Part shown: in pieces, positions 1 through 6,599 of the stretch
Position numbering within the stretch: the stretch's first letter is position 1
Layout of the letters: every line of letters starts with the position of its first letter
Assembly: GCA_016177305.1 (NCBI GenBank)
Contig: JACOVK010000057.1
Coordinates: 1-7,117, forward strand
DNA: 7,117 nucleotides
Direction: 5' to 3'
Source of the DNA: Parcubacteria group bacterium
GTDB lineage: Bacteria; Patescibacteriota; Patescibacteriia; UBA2169
Position numbers and translations under genes: made by a program
Notes under the pieces: generated by a model
What the model saw: the letters and a program-made list of their open reading frames with translations, nothing else
What the model was told of the DNA's origin: nothing
Databases searched by the model: none

Positions 1-3000
1 GCACCGCCCTTTATTTGCGCCATCCTGCAGGCACACGGATCCGGCGCACGCGCCACCTTGCGTGCAGTCCGCATTCGCAGTGCACGCGGCGTACACGGTC
101 GCAATGGCTCCGTCTTTCAGGTGCGTGCCCCCCTCATCGTAGAACGCGCAGGCGAACGCGCGAAGAGAACCATCGCTTGAACCCGCGCTGCCTGTAACCG
201 TGCTCCGGCTGGAACTTCCGGAAGCAACCGTAATGATGGCTTCTCCGCCAAGCACCGGCGCACTGCAGGACGCGCGGCACTCAAACGAAACGTCACCGTC
301 AACGTACGCGCACCCCCGCCAGGTAAAATTATCCGGCACAACGAGCTCCTGCCCCCGGGGCGCGCACGAATTGGAAGGGCCATAGGAACGGATTGAAATA
401 TCCGCGCTCTCGCCTTCAAAAAGCCCAATGTCCGGCTGGTTCATCTCAATCCGGTTTACGGTACACGCGCTTGAGCCGGTTTTGAATGACCAGACATAGG
501 CATCTTCCCGGGCGGTTCCATCGGTGTCCGCGTTCAGGTTTGCGATGGTTTTGCCGTCTGTTGCGACCACGCCGCTTGGCCCGCCCGCAACGCGCACCAG
601 GTACCACGCATTCAAATCAAGGGTGTTCCCCGCGGTTTGCGGGGTGATGATGGCGCGCTGTACTCCATCACGCGACACGGACACGCCCACAGGCGATGCT
701 CCGGGGTCATTCCACGAACACCTGCTTGCGGTTGGGCACTTTTTGAGCTGGACGCGGTTCCCGCTTACATCCTTGATGGGTTTTGAAGCCTCAAAACTGA
801 TGACCGCGGAAGCGCACGAATCCGTGCACGCAGCAACCGGCTGGACGCTTGTCACGCGAAATGTGTCCGGCGCTTGGCACGTCAAGGATTCCGGGGAGCA
901 CTCAAGGCCGGGCGCGCATACGGACGCGTCCAGCGCGCACGACTGGCCCACTCCGGCCCGAAGATTAAACTCAAGCTTGTTTGATTGCACGCCCCCAACA
1001 GTCACAAACACTTCTCCGTCAGCCGGGTTGTTCTGGGCAAGGTCTGGCACGCGCGACTGGATTCGCGTGTTTGACCACAAAGCAGCCGAAGAACCGGCCT
1101 GGGTCTTTTGGTTGTAAAACGTCATTTGCCCGGCCGGAGCGAGGCCGAGCCTTGAGCCGGTAAGCGTAACCGAATCTCCCCAGTATCCGGCTGTCGGGCT
1201 GATGGAATACAAGCACGGCCCATTGAACGTCTGCGTGGTATCAACCGCAAAACGGACCGCATTGCTCGTAAGCACGCCAATGGGCGCACCATGGTCTACC
1301 TCAACCGCAATGTCAAAATCAACCTTTGGCTGGCTGGGTATTGGTTCTGCGGGAGGGCCGATGAAGTCAGCGGCAATTGACTCACTTGACCAGTTGGTGT
1401 CCGGAACCGCAATCCTTTCGTGGCTTGTCCAGGCATCGGTGATGGGTTGCGTGAGTAAGGGAAGGTTGCGGGGCGAATCAAGTGAGAGTGCCGTGGCGAT
1501 ACGGCTTGATGCGGCTTTTGAATCTCCAAAGTGCGCGCCGGAAGCGGTAAGGCACTGCCGCCACTGGCCCTGGTTGCGGCCCAAACCCGAAACATAATTC
1601 AAATACGGCTCTTGCGCGCACGCAGACGCCCCGGCCGCGGTAAATGACCACGCATGATTCTCCGCATTCGCACTGTCGCCGCCGGGCTTGATAAAGTCAA
1701 TTGACGCGGTGTACTCGGTTCCCGGAATCAAATCATCTGCCGCGTCATTCGGATTCAAGTTAAACGCGTACTGCCTGCAGTAATCCATGGGGCTGCCGGT
1801 TCCGGAAAAATTATCTTCAGGCCCACTGCGTAACGTAACACCGGCCGGATTCAAAGAACCGCCGAGTACCAACCCCCCAAGTCCGTTCGGGTCAACGACA
1901 CAGCTCTGGGTGCGGATATTGTACATGGAGGTCCGAAACTGGACAAACGCCGGCGTTGCCGGGCACGAGTGCGCGTACCCGTCGCTCGGGCGCACGAACG
2001 AGACCCCGGGCAGGTCTGCTCCGGTTTCAAACACAATGTCAATGTCCGGAATCCCGTCAGCGTCCGTATCGTCTTCTCCGGAAAGATCCAGTGGATTGCC
2101 GCACAGGTCTTGAATGCCTTGGATGATGAGCCGGTACTCGGTGTACGGCTCAAGCGCGCCGCGCGCGCCGTCAATGGCTGTGTAGCTTGCGTTCACGCTA
2201 AAAAGAATGCCGCTCTCGCGCACCGTAACGTCAAACATGCTCCCCGCAAACGGCGCGCCAAAACTGCCAGTCTGCGGATCGTTGCGCTGCAAAATAATAT
2301 TGCCGGCATTAAGGCTTCCATCCGCGGCCATGAGGCTCTCCGCGTCAACGGCTTCGGAAAACGAAACGCTGAATATGGCGGACCGCGGAACTCCGGTTGC
2401 GCCGTCTTCCGGGTACACCGCGCCCACGCGAGGCGCAATGACGTCCCGGTCGCTTACCTGTCCGGTTGCAAAAGTCCACCGCCAAAATTGCTCTTCTTCC
2501 GAATCGCAGTCAGCACAGTTCGCGAGCGCCAGCCCGCGTCCGTCACGAAGCTCCTTTGCAAGGCGAACATCGTACGTGGTCTGCGGCTGCCAGTCAGCCC
2601 GGCTGCCATCGCCGTTCTCCCGCTTAAACGAAACAACGTTGTTGCGCCTCGCTACGCGAACCGAGGATTCTTTGAGCACCACTTCGCCTGCGCGGTACAT
2701 CACCGCCAGCTCCTCGCCATCTTTCAAATCCTCAAATGAATCTTCGCCCACATAGTGGTTGAACTGCGCCTGCACGCTTGAGCACATAGTCACCCGCTCC
2801 TTTGGGCTTCCCTCCGGAGGAATGTGCGAAGTTTCAACCGAAGAAACCACGAACGCGGCGCTACTCCCGCTGCCCGGCGGCAGGCCCCCGAATCCGCTGC
2901 CGCCTCCGCCGCTGCCGCCTCCGATGGCCCCGCCCAAGCGGTTGATGACGAACGCGGCAATGGCCCATGAGGCCATGATGATCACGAGCCCGATCACCGC

Positions 3001-3354
3001 ATTGCGCAGTATGCTCTTGGCTCGCGTAATCTGCTCCTCATTGCCGGATGCGGTCATCCACAGATACCCCGCGTAGATGATGATGATGACCGCGACCGTG
3101 CCCAGGAATCCAAGCGCTATGTTGACGATGGTGGTGATGACGCTCTTGAGGTCGCGGTCGCTCTGCACCGCGACTTGCGAAAACTCGGAATCAAGCCCAA
3201 AGTTTTGAGTGGAATCCCCGGCAGTTTGCGCAAACGAAACAGAAGGAGAAGCAAACAAAAAAGCCGCCGCAAGGAGGCACGCAAGCAACGTGATGCGCGC
3301 AAAACGCGCCTTGGATGGTACTCCAATGGAAGCGGCGATGGGTAAACGGCGCAT
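1..3354 (-). CDS. Giant secreted surface protein: VirB2/TrbC-like pilin N-terminus fused to Ig-like and IPT/TIG modules (3' end outside window)
   Basis: One uninterrupted minus-strand frame runs from ATG at 3354 to the window edge, giving at least 1118 residues with no stop, so the C-terminus is missing. Residues 1-42 form a signal peptide (basic start, hydrophobic core about 21-36, likely cleavage after SVSFA). Helices at about 74-98 and 119-137 flank a short polar loop with GNEEQITRAKSILRNAV; this is the arrangement of VirB2/TrbC-like pilins common in Patescibacteria. A Gly/Ser linker (139-165) follows. Beyond it I see SbsA/Big_5-like Ig folds (about 170-298, 305-445, 445-578, 830-963), two IPT/TIG-like domains (about 580-710 and 712-798, the second with SPTAGYWGDSVTLTGSRLG) and Cys-rich knots at 806-826 and 1091-1118. 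Residues 429-437 (DTDADGIPD) resemble a calcium loop. The start lies 6 bases after the upstream stop, implying co-transcription and perhaps translational coupling. A surface adhesin or pilus-associated role is inference; the reading frame is certain, domain borders are approximate. Confidence 0.9.
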   Translation of the reverse strand, partial: MRRLPIAASIGVPSKARFARITLLACLLAAAFLFASPSVSFAQTAGDSTQNFGLDSEFSQVAVQSDRDLKSVITTIVNIALGFLGTVAVIIIIYAGYLWMTASGNEEQITRAKSILRNAVIGLVIIMASWAIAAFVINRLGGAIGGGSGGGGSGFGGLPPGSGSSAAFVVSSVETSHIPPEGSPKERVTMCSSVQAQFNHYVGEDSFEDLKDGEELAVMYRAGEVVLKESSVRVARRNNVVSFKRENGDGSRADWQPQTTYDVRLAKELRDGRGLALANCADCDSEEEQFWRWTFATGQVSDRDVIAPRVGAVYPEDGATGVPRSAIFSVSFSEAVDAESLMAADGSLNAGNIILQRNDPQTGSFGAPFAGSMFDVTVRESGILFSVNASYTAIDGARGALEPYTEYRLIIQGIQDLCGNPLDLSGEDDTDADGIPDIDIVFETGADLPGVSFVRPSDGYAHSCPATPAFVQFRTSMYNIRTQSCVVDPNGLGGLVLGGSLNPAGVTLRSGPEDNFSGTGSPMDYCRQYAFNLNPNDAADDLIPGTEYTASIDFIKPGGDSANAENHAWSFTAAGASACAQEPYLNYVSGLGRNQGQWRQCLTASGAHFGDSKAASSRIATALSLDSPRNLPLLTQPITDAWTSHERIAVPDTNWSSESIAADFIGPPAEPIPSQPKVDFDIAVEVDHGAPIGVLTSNAVRFAVDTTQTFNGPCLYSISPTAGYWGDSVTLTGSRLGLAPAGQMTFYNQKTQAGSSAALWSNTRIQSRVPDLAQNNPADGEVFVTVGGVQSNKLEFNLRAGVGQSCALDASVCAPGLECSPESLTCQAPDTFRVTSVQPVAACTDSCASAVISFEASKPIKDVSGNRVQLKKCPTASRCSWNDPGASPVGVSVSRDGVQRAIITPQTAGNTLDLNAWYLVRVAGGPSGVVATDGKTIANLNADTDGTAREDAYVWSFKTGSSACTVNRIEMNQPDIGLFEGESADISIRSYGPSNSCAPRGQELVVPDNFTWRGCAYVDGDVSFECRASCSAPVLGGEAIITVASGSSSRSTVTGSAGSSDGSLRAFACAFYDEGGTHLKDGAIATVYAACTANADCTQGGACAGSVCLQDGANKGRC
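2893..2922 (-). repeat. Tandem 15-base repeat encoding a (GGGSG)2 linker
   Basis: Two adjacent 15-base units, read on the minus strand as GGAGGCGGCAGCGGC and GGAGGCGGCAGCGGA, differ at only the last base. They encode GGGSG twice, within a longer Gly/Ser/Pro stretch (about residues 139-165) between the second transmembrane helix and the first Ig-like module of the giant protein. The repeat probably arose by slippage or duplication and gives a flexible tether; its copy number could vary between strains. Confidence 0.85.
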
Positions 3355-3360
3355 GCGGCT

Positions 3361-3627
3361 TTATGTGTTTTTCGTTTTTGTTTTGGAGCCGGCAGCCTTT
3401 TTGCGCCCGCGCTTTTCTAAAGCCTCTTTCCGGGCCTGCCGCAAGAGTTCAGAGCCTTTTTCCATCACCGCGGACGCGGCTTGCTCAAGTTTTTCCCGGT
3501 CCAAACCGGCCTTGTTCGCGGCTTCCATCACTTTCTTGCGCGCAATTTTACCGGCAATGGGCGTCAAGAGCGCCGCAGCAGCCGCGCCCACCAGGGCGCC
3601 GGCTAAAAATTTTCCTGATTTTGCCAT
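3361..3627 (-). CDS. Small YtxH-like membrane-anchored protein
   Basis: An 88-residue protein. Residues 1-5 are polar and basic, and about 6-25 form one Ala/Gly-rich hydrophobic segment (FLAGALVGAAAAALLTPIAG). A predicted amphipathic or coiled-coil helix follows (about 28-72, rich in Ala, Glu, Lys), then a very lysine-rich tail (RGRKKAAGSKTKTKNT). A short N-terminal Gly/Ala membrane helix followed by a charged helix is the pattern of YtxH-like proteins, whose biochemical role is poorly defined. The start is the ATG 12 bases after the yqeY-like stop; no Shine-Dalgarno is visible (AATTAAAACCAAAT precedes ATG). It ends with TAA 6 bases before the giant surface protein, so the two are probably expressed together. 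It may be a membrane scaffold or partner for that protein, but this rests on position only. Family assignment is moderate because such short sequences match loosely. Confidence 0.75.
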   Translation of the reverse strand: MAKSGKFLAGALVGAAAAALLTPIAGKIARKKVMEAANKAGLDREKLEQAASAVMEKGSELLRQARKEALEKRGRKKAAGSKTKTKNT

Positions 3628-3639
3628 ATTTGGTTTTAA

Positions 3640-4086
3640 TTACTTGCCCAGCAACTCACGCACCATCTGTCCCACCGCGTCCCCGGTCGCGCGGCCTTTT
3701 ACCTGCGGCATCACCGTTCCCATCACCTTCCCGACATCAGCCAAACCCTCGGCATTAGTGGCAACAATCGCGCCCGCAACAACGTCTTTGAGCTCATCGG
3801 ACGAAAGCGGTGCGGGCAGATACGCGGACAAAAGCTCCACTTCTTGCTTGAGGCGCGCCACCTCCGGGGCGCGGTCCGCCTGCTCGTTCGCCTCAATGGA
3901 TTCCCGGTGCTGTTTGATTTCGCGCTGCAAGATAGCAACCACGTCTTCGTCCGAGGCCGTGCCCTGCTTCGCAATCTCAAAATTCTTTATGCTTGAGCGC
4001 ACCAGCCGCAAGATGGAAAGCCTGCCTGCTTCGCGCGCTTTCAGCGCTTGCTTAAAATCAGTATCAAGCTGTTCTACCAGGCTCAT
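3640..4086 (-). CDS. yqeY: YqeY / GatB-related domain protein
   Basis: A 148-residue protein of the size and sequence usual for the YqeY family, which is related to the tail domain of GatB, the tRNA-dependent amidotransferase subunit. The N-terminal helical half (SLVEQLDTDFKQALKAREAG, then RLSILRLVRSSIKNFEI) and the C-terminal half with LSAYLPAPLSSDEL and DVGKVMGTVMPQVKGRATGD are the family signatures. The tail domain of GatB contacts tRNA; standalone YqeY proteins have no firmly established reaction, so a role in tRNA-linked amidation or translation is inferred. It starts 13 bases after the rpsU stop and ends 12 bases before the YtxH-like gene. The rpsU-yqeY pairing recurs in many bacteria and supports both calls. 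The start follows AAATAGGCT, in which AGG lies too close to ATG to be a normal Shine-Dalgarno. Confidence 0.93.
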   Translation of the reverse strand: MSLVEQLDTDFKQALKAREAGRLSILRLVRSSIKNFEIAKQGTASDEDVVAILQREIKQHRESIEANEQADRAPEVARLKQEVELLSAYLPAPLSSDELKDVVAGAIVATNAEGLADVGKVMGTVMPQVKGRATGDAVGQMVRELLGK

Positions 4087-4099
4087 AGCCTATTTGCAA

Positions 4100-4390
4100 T
4101 TAGCTCTTTTTTGCGTTTGTGGTCCGCTTTTTTGCGTTTCCGCGGCTCATTCTGCCGCGAGTGTACGTTTCTTCGGAAAGTTCGCCGATCTTCCGCAAAT
4201 ACTCGTCGCGGGTCCGCGCCGCAAGGCGCCGCAGGGCATCTTTCTTCCGCTGGGTCTCGTTCTTGGCGCGCTCAAAGTGCGCTCTCCGCTTGGCGCGGAG
4301 CAATAAGCCGCTGGTTTGGATCCTGCGGGAAAACCGCCTGATGAGGCGCTCATTGGATTCGTTGTCTCTTCGCTTGAGAATGATAGGCAT
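4100..4390 (-). CDS. rpsU: Small ribosomal subunit protein bS21, with a long basic C-terminal tail
   Basis: A 96-residue, strongly basic protein. The N-terminal 45 residues match bS21: MPIILKRRDNESNERLIRRF, then SRRIQTSGLLLRAKRRAHFE, equivalent to the LRRFKR...G.L...RRREFYEK core of the family. bS21 binds the 30S platform near the 3' end of 16S rRNA and helps in initiation. Typical bS21 proteins have about 58-75 residues; here the extra residues form a charged helical stretch and a Lys/Arg/Asn/Thr/Ser tail ending GNAKKRTTNAKKS. The ATG at 4390 is chosen because the conserved MPI start matches the family and a strong promoter lies immediately upstream. The upstream bases (CTACTATCCT) hold no Shine-Dalgarno. 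It heads the unit rpsU, yqeY, YtxH-like, giant surface protein. Confidence 0.93.
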   Translation of the reverse strand: MPIILKRRDNESNERLIRRFSRRIQTSGLLLRAKRRAHFERAKNETQRKKDALRRLAARTRDEYLRKIGELSEETYTRGRMSRGNAKKRTTNAKKS

Positions 4391-4404
4391 AGGATAGTAG
4401 CGCT

Positions 4405-4434
4405 ATGGTACCACAACGCATCGGCTGTTGTCAA
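4405..4434 (-). promoter_or_regulatory. Sigma70-type promoter for the rpsU unit
   Basis: Read on the minus strand, a perfect -35 box TTGACA (4434-4429) is followed by an 18-base spacer and TACCAT (4410-4405) as -10, preceded by TGG, so the -10 is of the extended TGnTAnnAT type. The -35 begins only 6 bases after the hisS stop. The expected transcription start, near 4398, leaves a leader of only about 8 bases before the rpsU ATG. No terminator is visible between hisS and this promoter, so read-through from the lepB-hisS unit is also likely. Confidence 0.75.
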
Positions 4435-4439
4435 TAAAA

Positions 4440-5777
4440 TTATCTTCCCCGCTTAAGGCGTTTCTTGAGTTCATCAACGATTTTCGCGAGATCAACCACT
4501 TCCTGGATTCCGTTTTCCATGTCGCGGATGATCACGGTGCCGTCCAAAAGCTCTTTCTGACCGAGGATGGCCGCATACACCACGCCCAGCTTGTCAGCCA
4601 GCTCAAGCTGGGCCTTGAGGCCGGATTTCCCAAAATTCGCGCGCACTTTAAGGCCGCTTGAGCGGAGCGTTTCAAAAAGCGTAAACATATGCTTGGCGGC
4701 CTCTTCCCCGAGCTGGGCCAGAAACACCTGCGGCTTTTTTTCGGAGCCGATTGAAGCCTTGCTCTTTTTGAACGCGGAAACCACCCGCTCCAGGCCGAAC
4801 GCCATGCCAACTGCCGACGTACTCCTGCCCCCCAGCGTTTCCACGAGCCCATCGTACCGGCCCCCGCCGCCAATGGCAAGGTGCGCAGATGCCTCGTCGG
4901 AAACGCCGCCGTCGCCGGCAACGGACGCCACGATCTCAAACGCGGTCCGGTTGTAGTAGTCAAGCCCGCGGACAATGTACGGATCAAGCTCGTACGGAAC
5001 CGAGCTCTCGTCCAGGTGCTCAAGCACCGCAACAAAATGCTTTTTTGATTCTTCGTCCAAGTTGTCAACTAAAAGCGGAGCTGAAGCAAAAAGAGAGCGG
5101 CAGGATTCCTCCTTGCAGTCCAAAAGCCGGAGCGGGTTTTTGGCGAGCCGCTTCTTGCAGTCTTCGCACAAGAGGCTGCGCTTGGGCTTCGTATACTCCT
5201 TCAAGAGCCGCACGTACTCCTCGCGGGCCTCGTTTGACCCGAGGCTGTTAATGTGGATGGTAACGTCCAAGCCGAGCTCCTTGCACAAAAGGTATGCGAT
5301 GAAAATCACCTCCGCGTCCGCGGAGGGCTCTGCGTTCCCGAAAAGCTCCATGGAGAGCTGGTTGTGCTGGCGGTACCTGCCTGCCTGCGGGCGCTCGTAC
5401 CGGAACGCGGGACCCAAGCTGTACAGCTTCACCGGCTGCGGGCGGTTGAACATGCCATGCTCAATGTACGCGCGCGCCATGCTCGCCGTAAGCTCGGGCC
5501 GCAAGCTCACCGAATCCCCGCCCTGGTCCAGGAACGAAAACATCTCCTTGGAAACGATGTCCGTGTGCTCGCCGATGGTGCGCTTGAACAAAGAAGTCGC
5601 CTCAAGGATGGGCAGCTGGATTTCGCCGTACCCGTAATCCGCAAGCAATACGCCGGCAGCTGCGCGCACGCGCTGCCAGTACGGAGCTTCCTCCGGAAGG
5701 ATGTCCTTAAACCCGCGCAAGAGCTCCGGGGCCTTGGGGGCGCGCTTCTTCTTTTTTGAAACCGGCTGTTCTGCCAT
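4440..5777 (-). CDS. hisS: Histidyl-tRNA synthetase (class II aminoacyl-tRNA synthetase)
   Basis: Charges tRNA-His with histidine in the cytoplasm. The protein has 445 residues from the chosen ATG at 5777. Class II motifs occur in order: motif 1 region with LLRGFKDILPEE (19-30) and the following helix; motif 2 at 122-147 (GPAFRYERPQAGRYRQ, then LSMELFG) with the ATP-binding arginine R126; the histidine-specific signature RGLDYYNRTAFEIV (270-283); AIGGGGRYDGLV (301-312); and motif 3 SAVGMAFGLERV (321-332). The C-terminal part from about 348 is the anticodon-binding domain. Four cysteines at 204, 207, 221 and 226 form a possible zinc site in the insertion domain. The frame stays open to an ATG at 5831, but that start would overlap lepB by 44 bases and add 18 unconserved residues, whereas 5777 leaves a 10-base gap to lepB. 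No Shine-Dalgarno is seen. Probably transcribed with lepB. Confidence 0.97.
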   Translation of the reverse strand: MAEQPVSKKKKRAPKAPELLRGFKDILPEEAPYWQRVRAAAGVLLADYGYGEIQLPILEATSLFKRTIGEHTDIVSKEMFSFLDQGGDSVSLRPELTASMARAYIEHGMFNRPQPVKLYSLGPAFRYERPQAGRYRQHNQLSMELFGNAEPSADAEVIFIAYLLCKELGLDVTIHINSLGSNEAREEYVRLLKEYTKPKRSLLCEDCKKRLAKNPLRLLDCKEESCRSLFASAPLLVDNLDEESKKHFVAVLEHLDESSVPYELDPYIVRGLDYYNRTAFEIVASVAGDGGVSDEASAHLAIGGGGRYDGLVETLGGRSTSAVGMAFGLERVVSAFKKSKASIGSEKKPQVFLAQLGEEAAKHMFTLFETLRSSGLKVRANFGKSGLKAQLELADKLGVVYAAILGQKELLDGTVIIRDMENGIQEVVDLAKIVDELKKRLKRGR

Positions 5778-5787
5778 AGGTTGCGCG

Positions 5788-6417
5788 TTAAAAAGAGAAT
5801 TGGTAACTCTCCAAAACCCCGAGCCGGTCAAACGGCCAGCCCCGCAGCCACGCTCTCCCGATGATGTCGCGCAGCGGAAGCGGGCCGAACCTCCTGGAAT
5901 CCAGGCTCGCGCTTCGGTTGTCCCCCATCACAAAGTACTCGCCGTCTCCGAGCGTAACGTCAGCTTCCCCTGCGGTTACCGTGCCATCGGCAAGGTATGG
6001 CTCCGAGAGCGCGGCGCCGTCCGGAAATGTTTCGCGGTACACCGTAACCGCTCCATCGCGCACCACGATGCGCTCCCCGGGAAGCCCGATGATGCGCTTG
6101 ATGAAAAACTGGCTCTCGTCCAACGGGTAGCGGAACACCACCACCTCCCCGCGCTCAGGCGGATTAAACCGGTACGAGAGTTCGTCAATAATCAGATACT
6201 CGCGGTTGTAGTAGGTCGGCTCCATGGAAGCGCCGTTGACGTAGAATGGCTTGATGAGGAAGTACCGCACCGGCACGATGATGGCGAGCGCGATCAGGGT
6301 GATCTTAATCAGCTCCCCGATAAACGCCAAAACGCCTCCGGACGGTTCAGGCCGGTCCTCATGCATCATCTTATCCATCTCGGAAAGCTCTTGGTTTTCT
6401 TGGTTGTGCGTATCCAT
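5788..6417 (-). CDS. lepB: Signal peptidase I
   Basis: A membrane-bound serine/lysine protease that cleaves signal peptides from exported proteins. It has 209 residues. The N-terminal 28 are cytoplasmic and acidic (NQENQELSEMDKMMHEDRPE), followed by a single transmembrane helix at about 31-50 (family S26 proteases often have one or two). The catalytic serine is S64 in NGASMEPT and the general base is K107 in FFIKRIIGLPGER. The C-terminal box is YFVMGDNRSASLDSRRFGPL (161-180). The protein is therefore complete. The ATG at 6417 lies about 6 bases after a predicted transcription start; an alternative ATG at codon 14 (MDKMM) would give a 196-residue protein with a leader of about 45 bases. It is followed by hisS after 10 bases. 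Its likely substrates include the signal-bearing giant protein in this window. Confidence 0.96.
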   Translation of the reverse strand: MDTHNQENQELSEMDKMMHEDRPEPSGGVLAFIGELIKITLIALAIIVPVRYFLIKPFYVNGASMEPTYYNREYLIIDELSYRFNPPERGEVVVFRYPLDESQFFIKRIIGLPGERIVVRDGAVTVYRETFPDGAALSEPYLADGTVTAGEADVTLGDGEYFVMGDNRSASLDSRRFGPLPLRDIIGRAWLRGWPFDRLGVLESYQFSF

Positions 6418-6429
6418 ACTGCGCCCGTG

Positions 6430-6457
6430 ATTATACCAGATATTCCAATGATTGCAA
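6430..6457 (-). promoter_or_regulatory. Extended -10 promoter for lepB-hisS
   Basis: Read on the minus strand, TTGCAA (6457-6452) matches the -35 box at four of six positions, then come a 16-base spacer and a perfect TATAAT (6435-6430) preceded by TGG, giving the extended TGnTATAAT element. The expected transcription start is near 6423, leaving about 6 bases before the lepB ATG at 6417, so the transcript would be nearly leaderless. Confidence 0.75.
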
Positions 6458-6539
6458 TACGCTCTTGTCTTGCGCGAGCGAACCGCAAGATTCGCAGCTT
6501 AGGAAGAAGCGGGCGAAGGGCGCAGTGGCCGAGTTGTGC

Positions 6540-6556
6540 TCGGGCGCGAAGCCCGA
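6540..6556. other. Small GC-rich hairpin in the gap upstream of lepB
   Basis: TCGGGC and GCCCGA form a 6-base stem around the loop GCGAA. It sits just before the longer palindrome and has no T-run on either side. It could be part of a structured untranslated RNA, but nothing else supports that. Between 6458 and 6641 I see no gene on either strand; the only sizeable frame there is not convincing. Confidence 0.35.
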
Positions 6557-6564
6557 AGTCCTGA

Positions 6565-6599
6565 TTCTGGCGTGGTGTATCTATACAACCACGCCAGAA
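6565..6599. repeat. Perfect 12-base inverted repeat with 11-base loop
   Basis: TTCTGGCGTGGT at 6565-6576 and ACCACGCCAGAA at 6588-6599 are exact reverse complements. Inside, GTAT (6577-6580) and ATAC (6583-6586) can extend the stem by four pairs with one bulged A at 6587. On the plus strand it is followed by CCTATTTTA, a weak T-run, so it could terminate plus-strand transcription. On the minus strand no T-run follows. It could alternatively be an operator, an RNA structure or a mobile-element remnant. Confidence 0.7.

Noticed and set aside
117..428. Short minus-strand frames such as 117-428, 1296-1595, 1851-2174, 2193-2438 and 3117-3326
   Set aside because: They are out of frame with the long open minus-strand frame that spans 1-3354.
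1969..2739. A 256-codon plus-strand open frame and other plus-strand frames at 524-1117 and 2207-2755
   Set aside because: All lie antisense to the giant surface protein, whose minus-strand frame is uninterrupted and shows recognisable domains. The plus-strand products have no domain pattern.
3209..4306. A 365-codon plus-strand open frame
   Set aside because: It lies opposite the start of the giant protein, the YtxH-like gene, yqeY and part of rpsU. Its translation is low-complexity Ser/Ala/Arg without any family signature, while the minus-strand genes have clear motifs; it is a shadow of GC-rich coding sequence.
5778..5831. Longer hisS start at 5831
   Set aside because: It would overlap the end of lepB by 44 bases and add 18 residues without HisRS similarity; the ATG at 5777 fits the family and the gene spacing.
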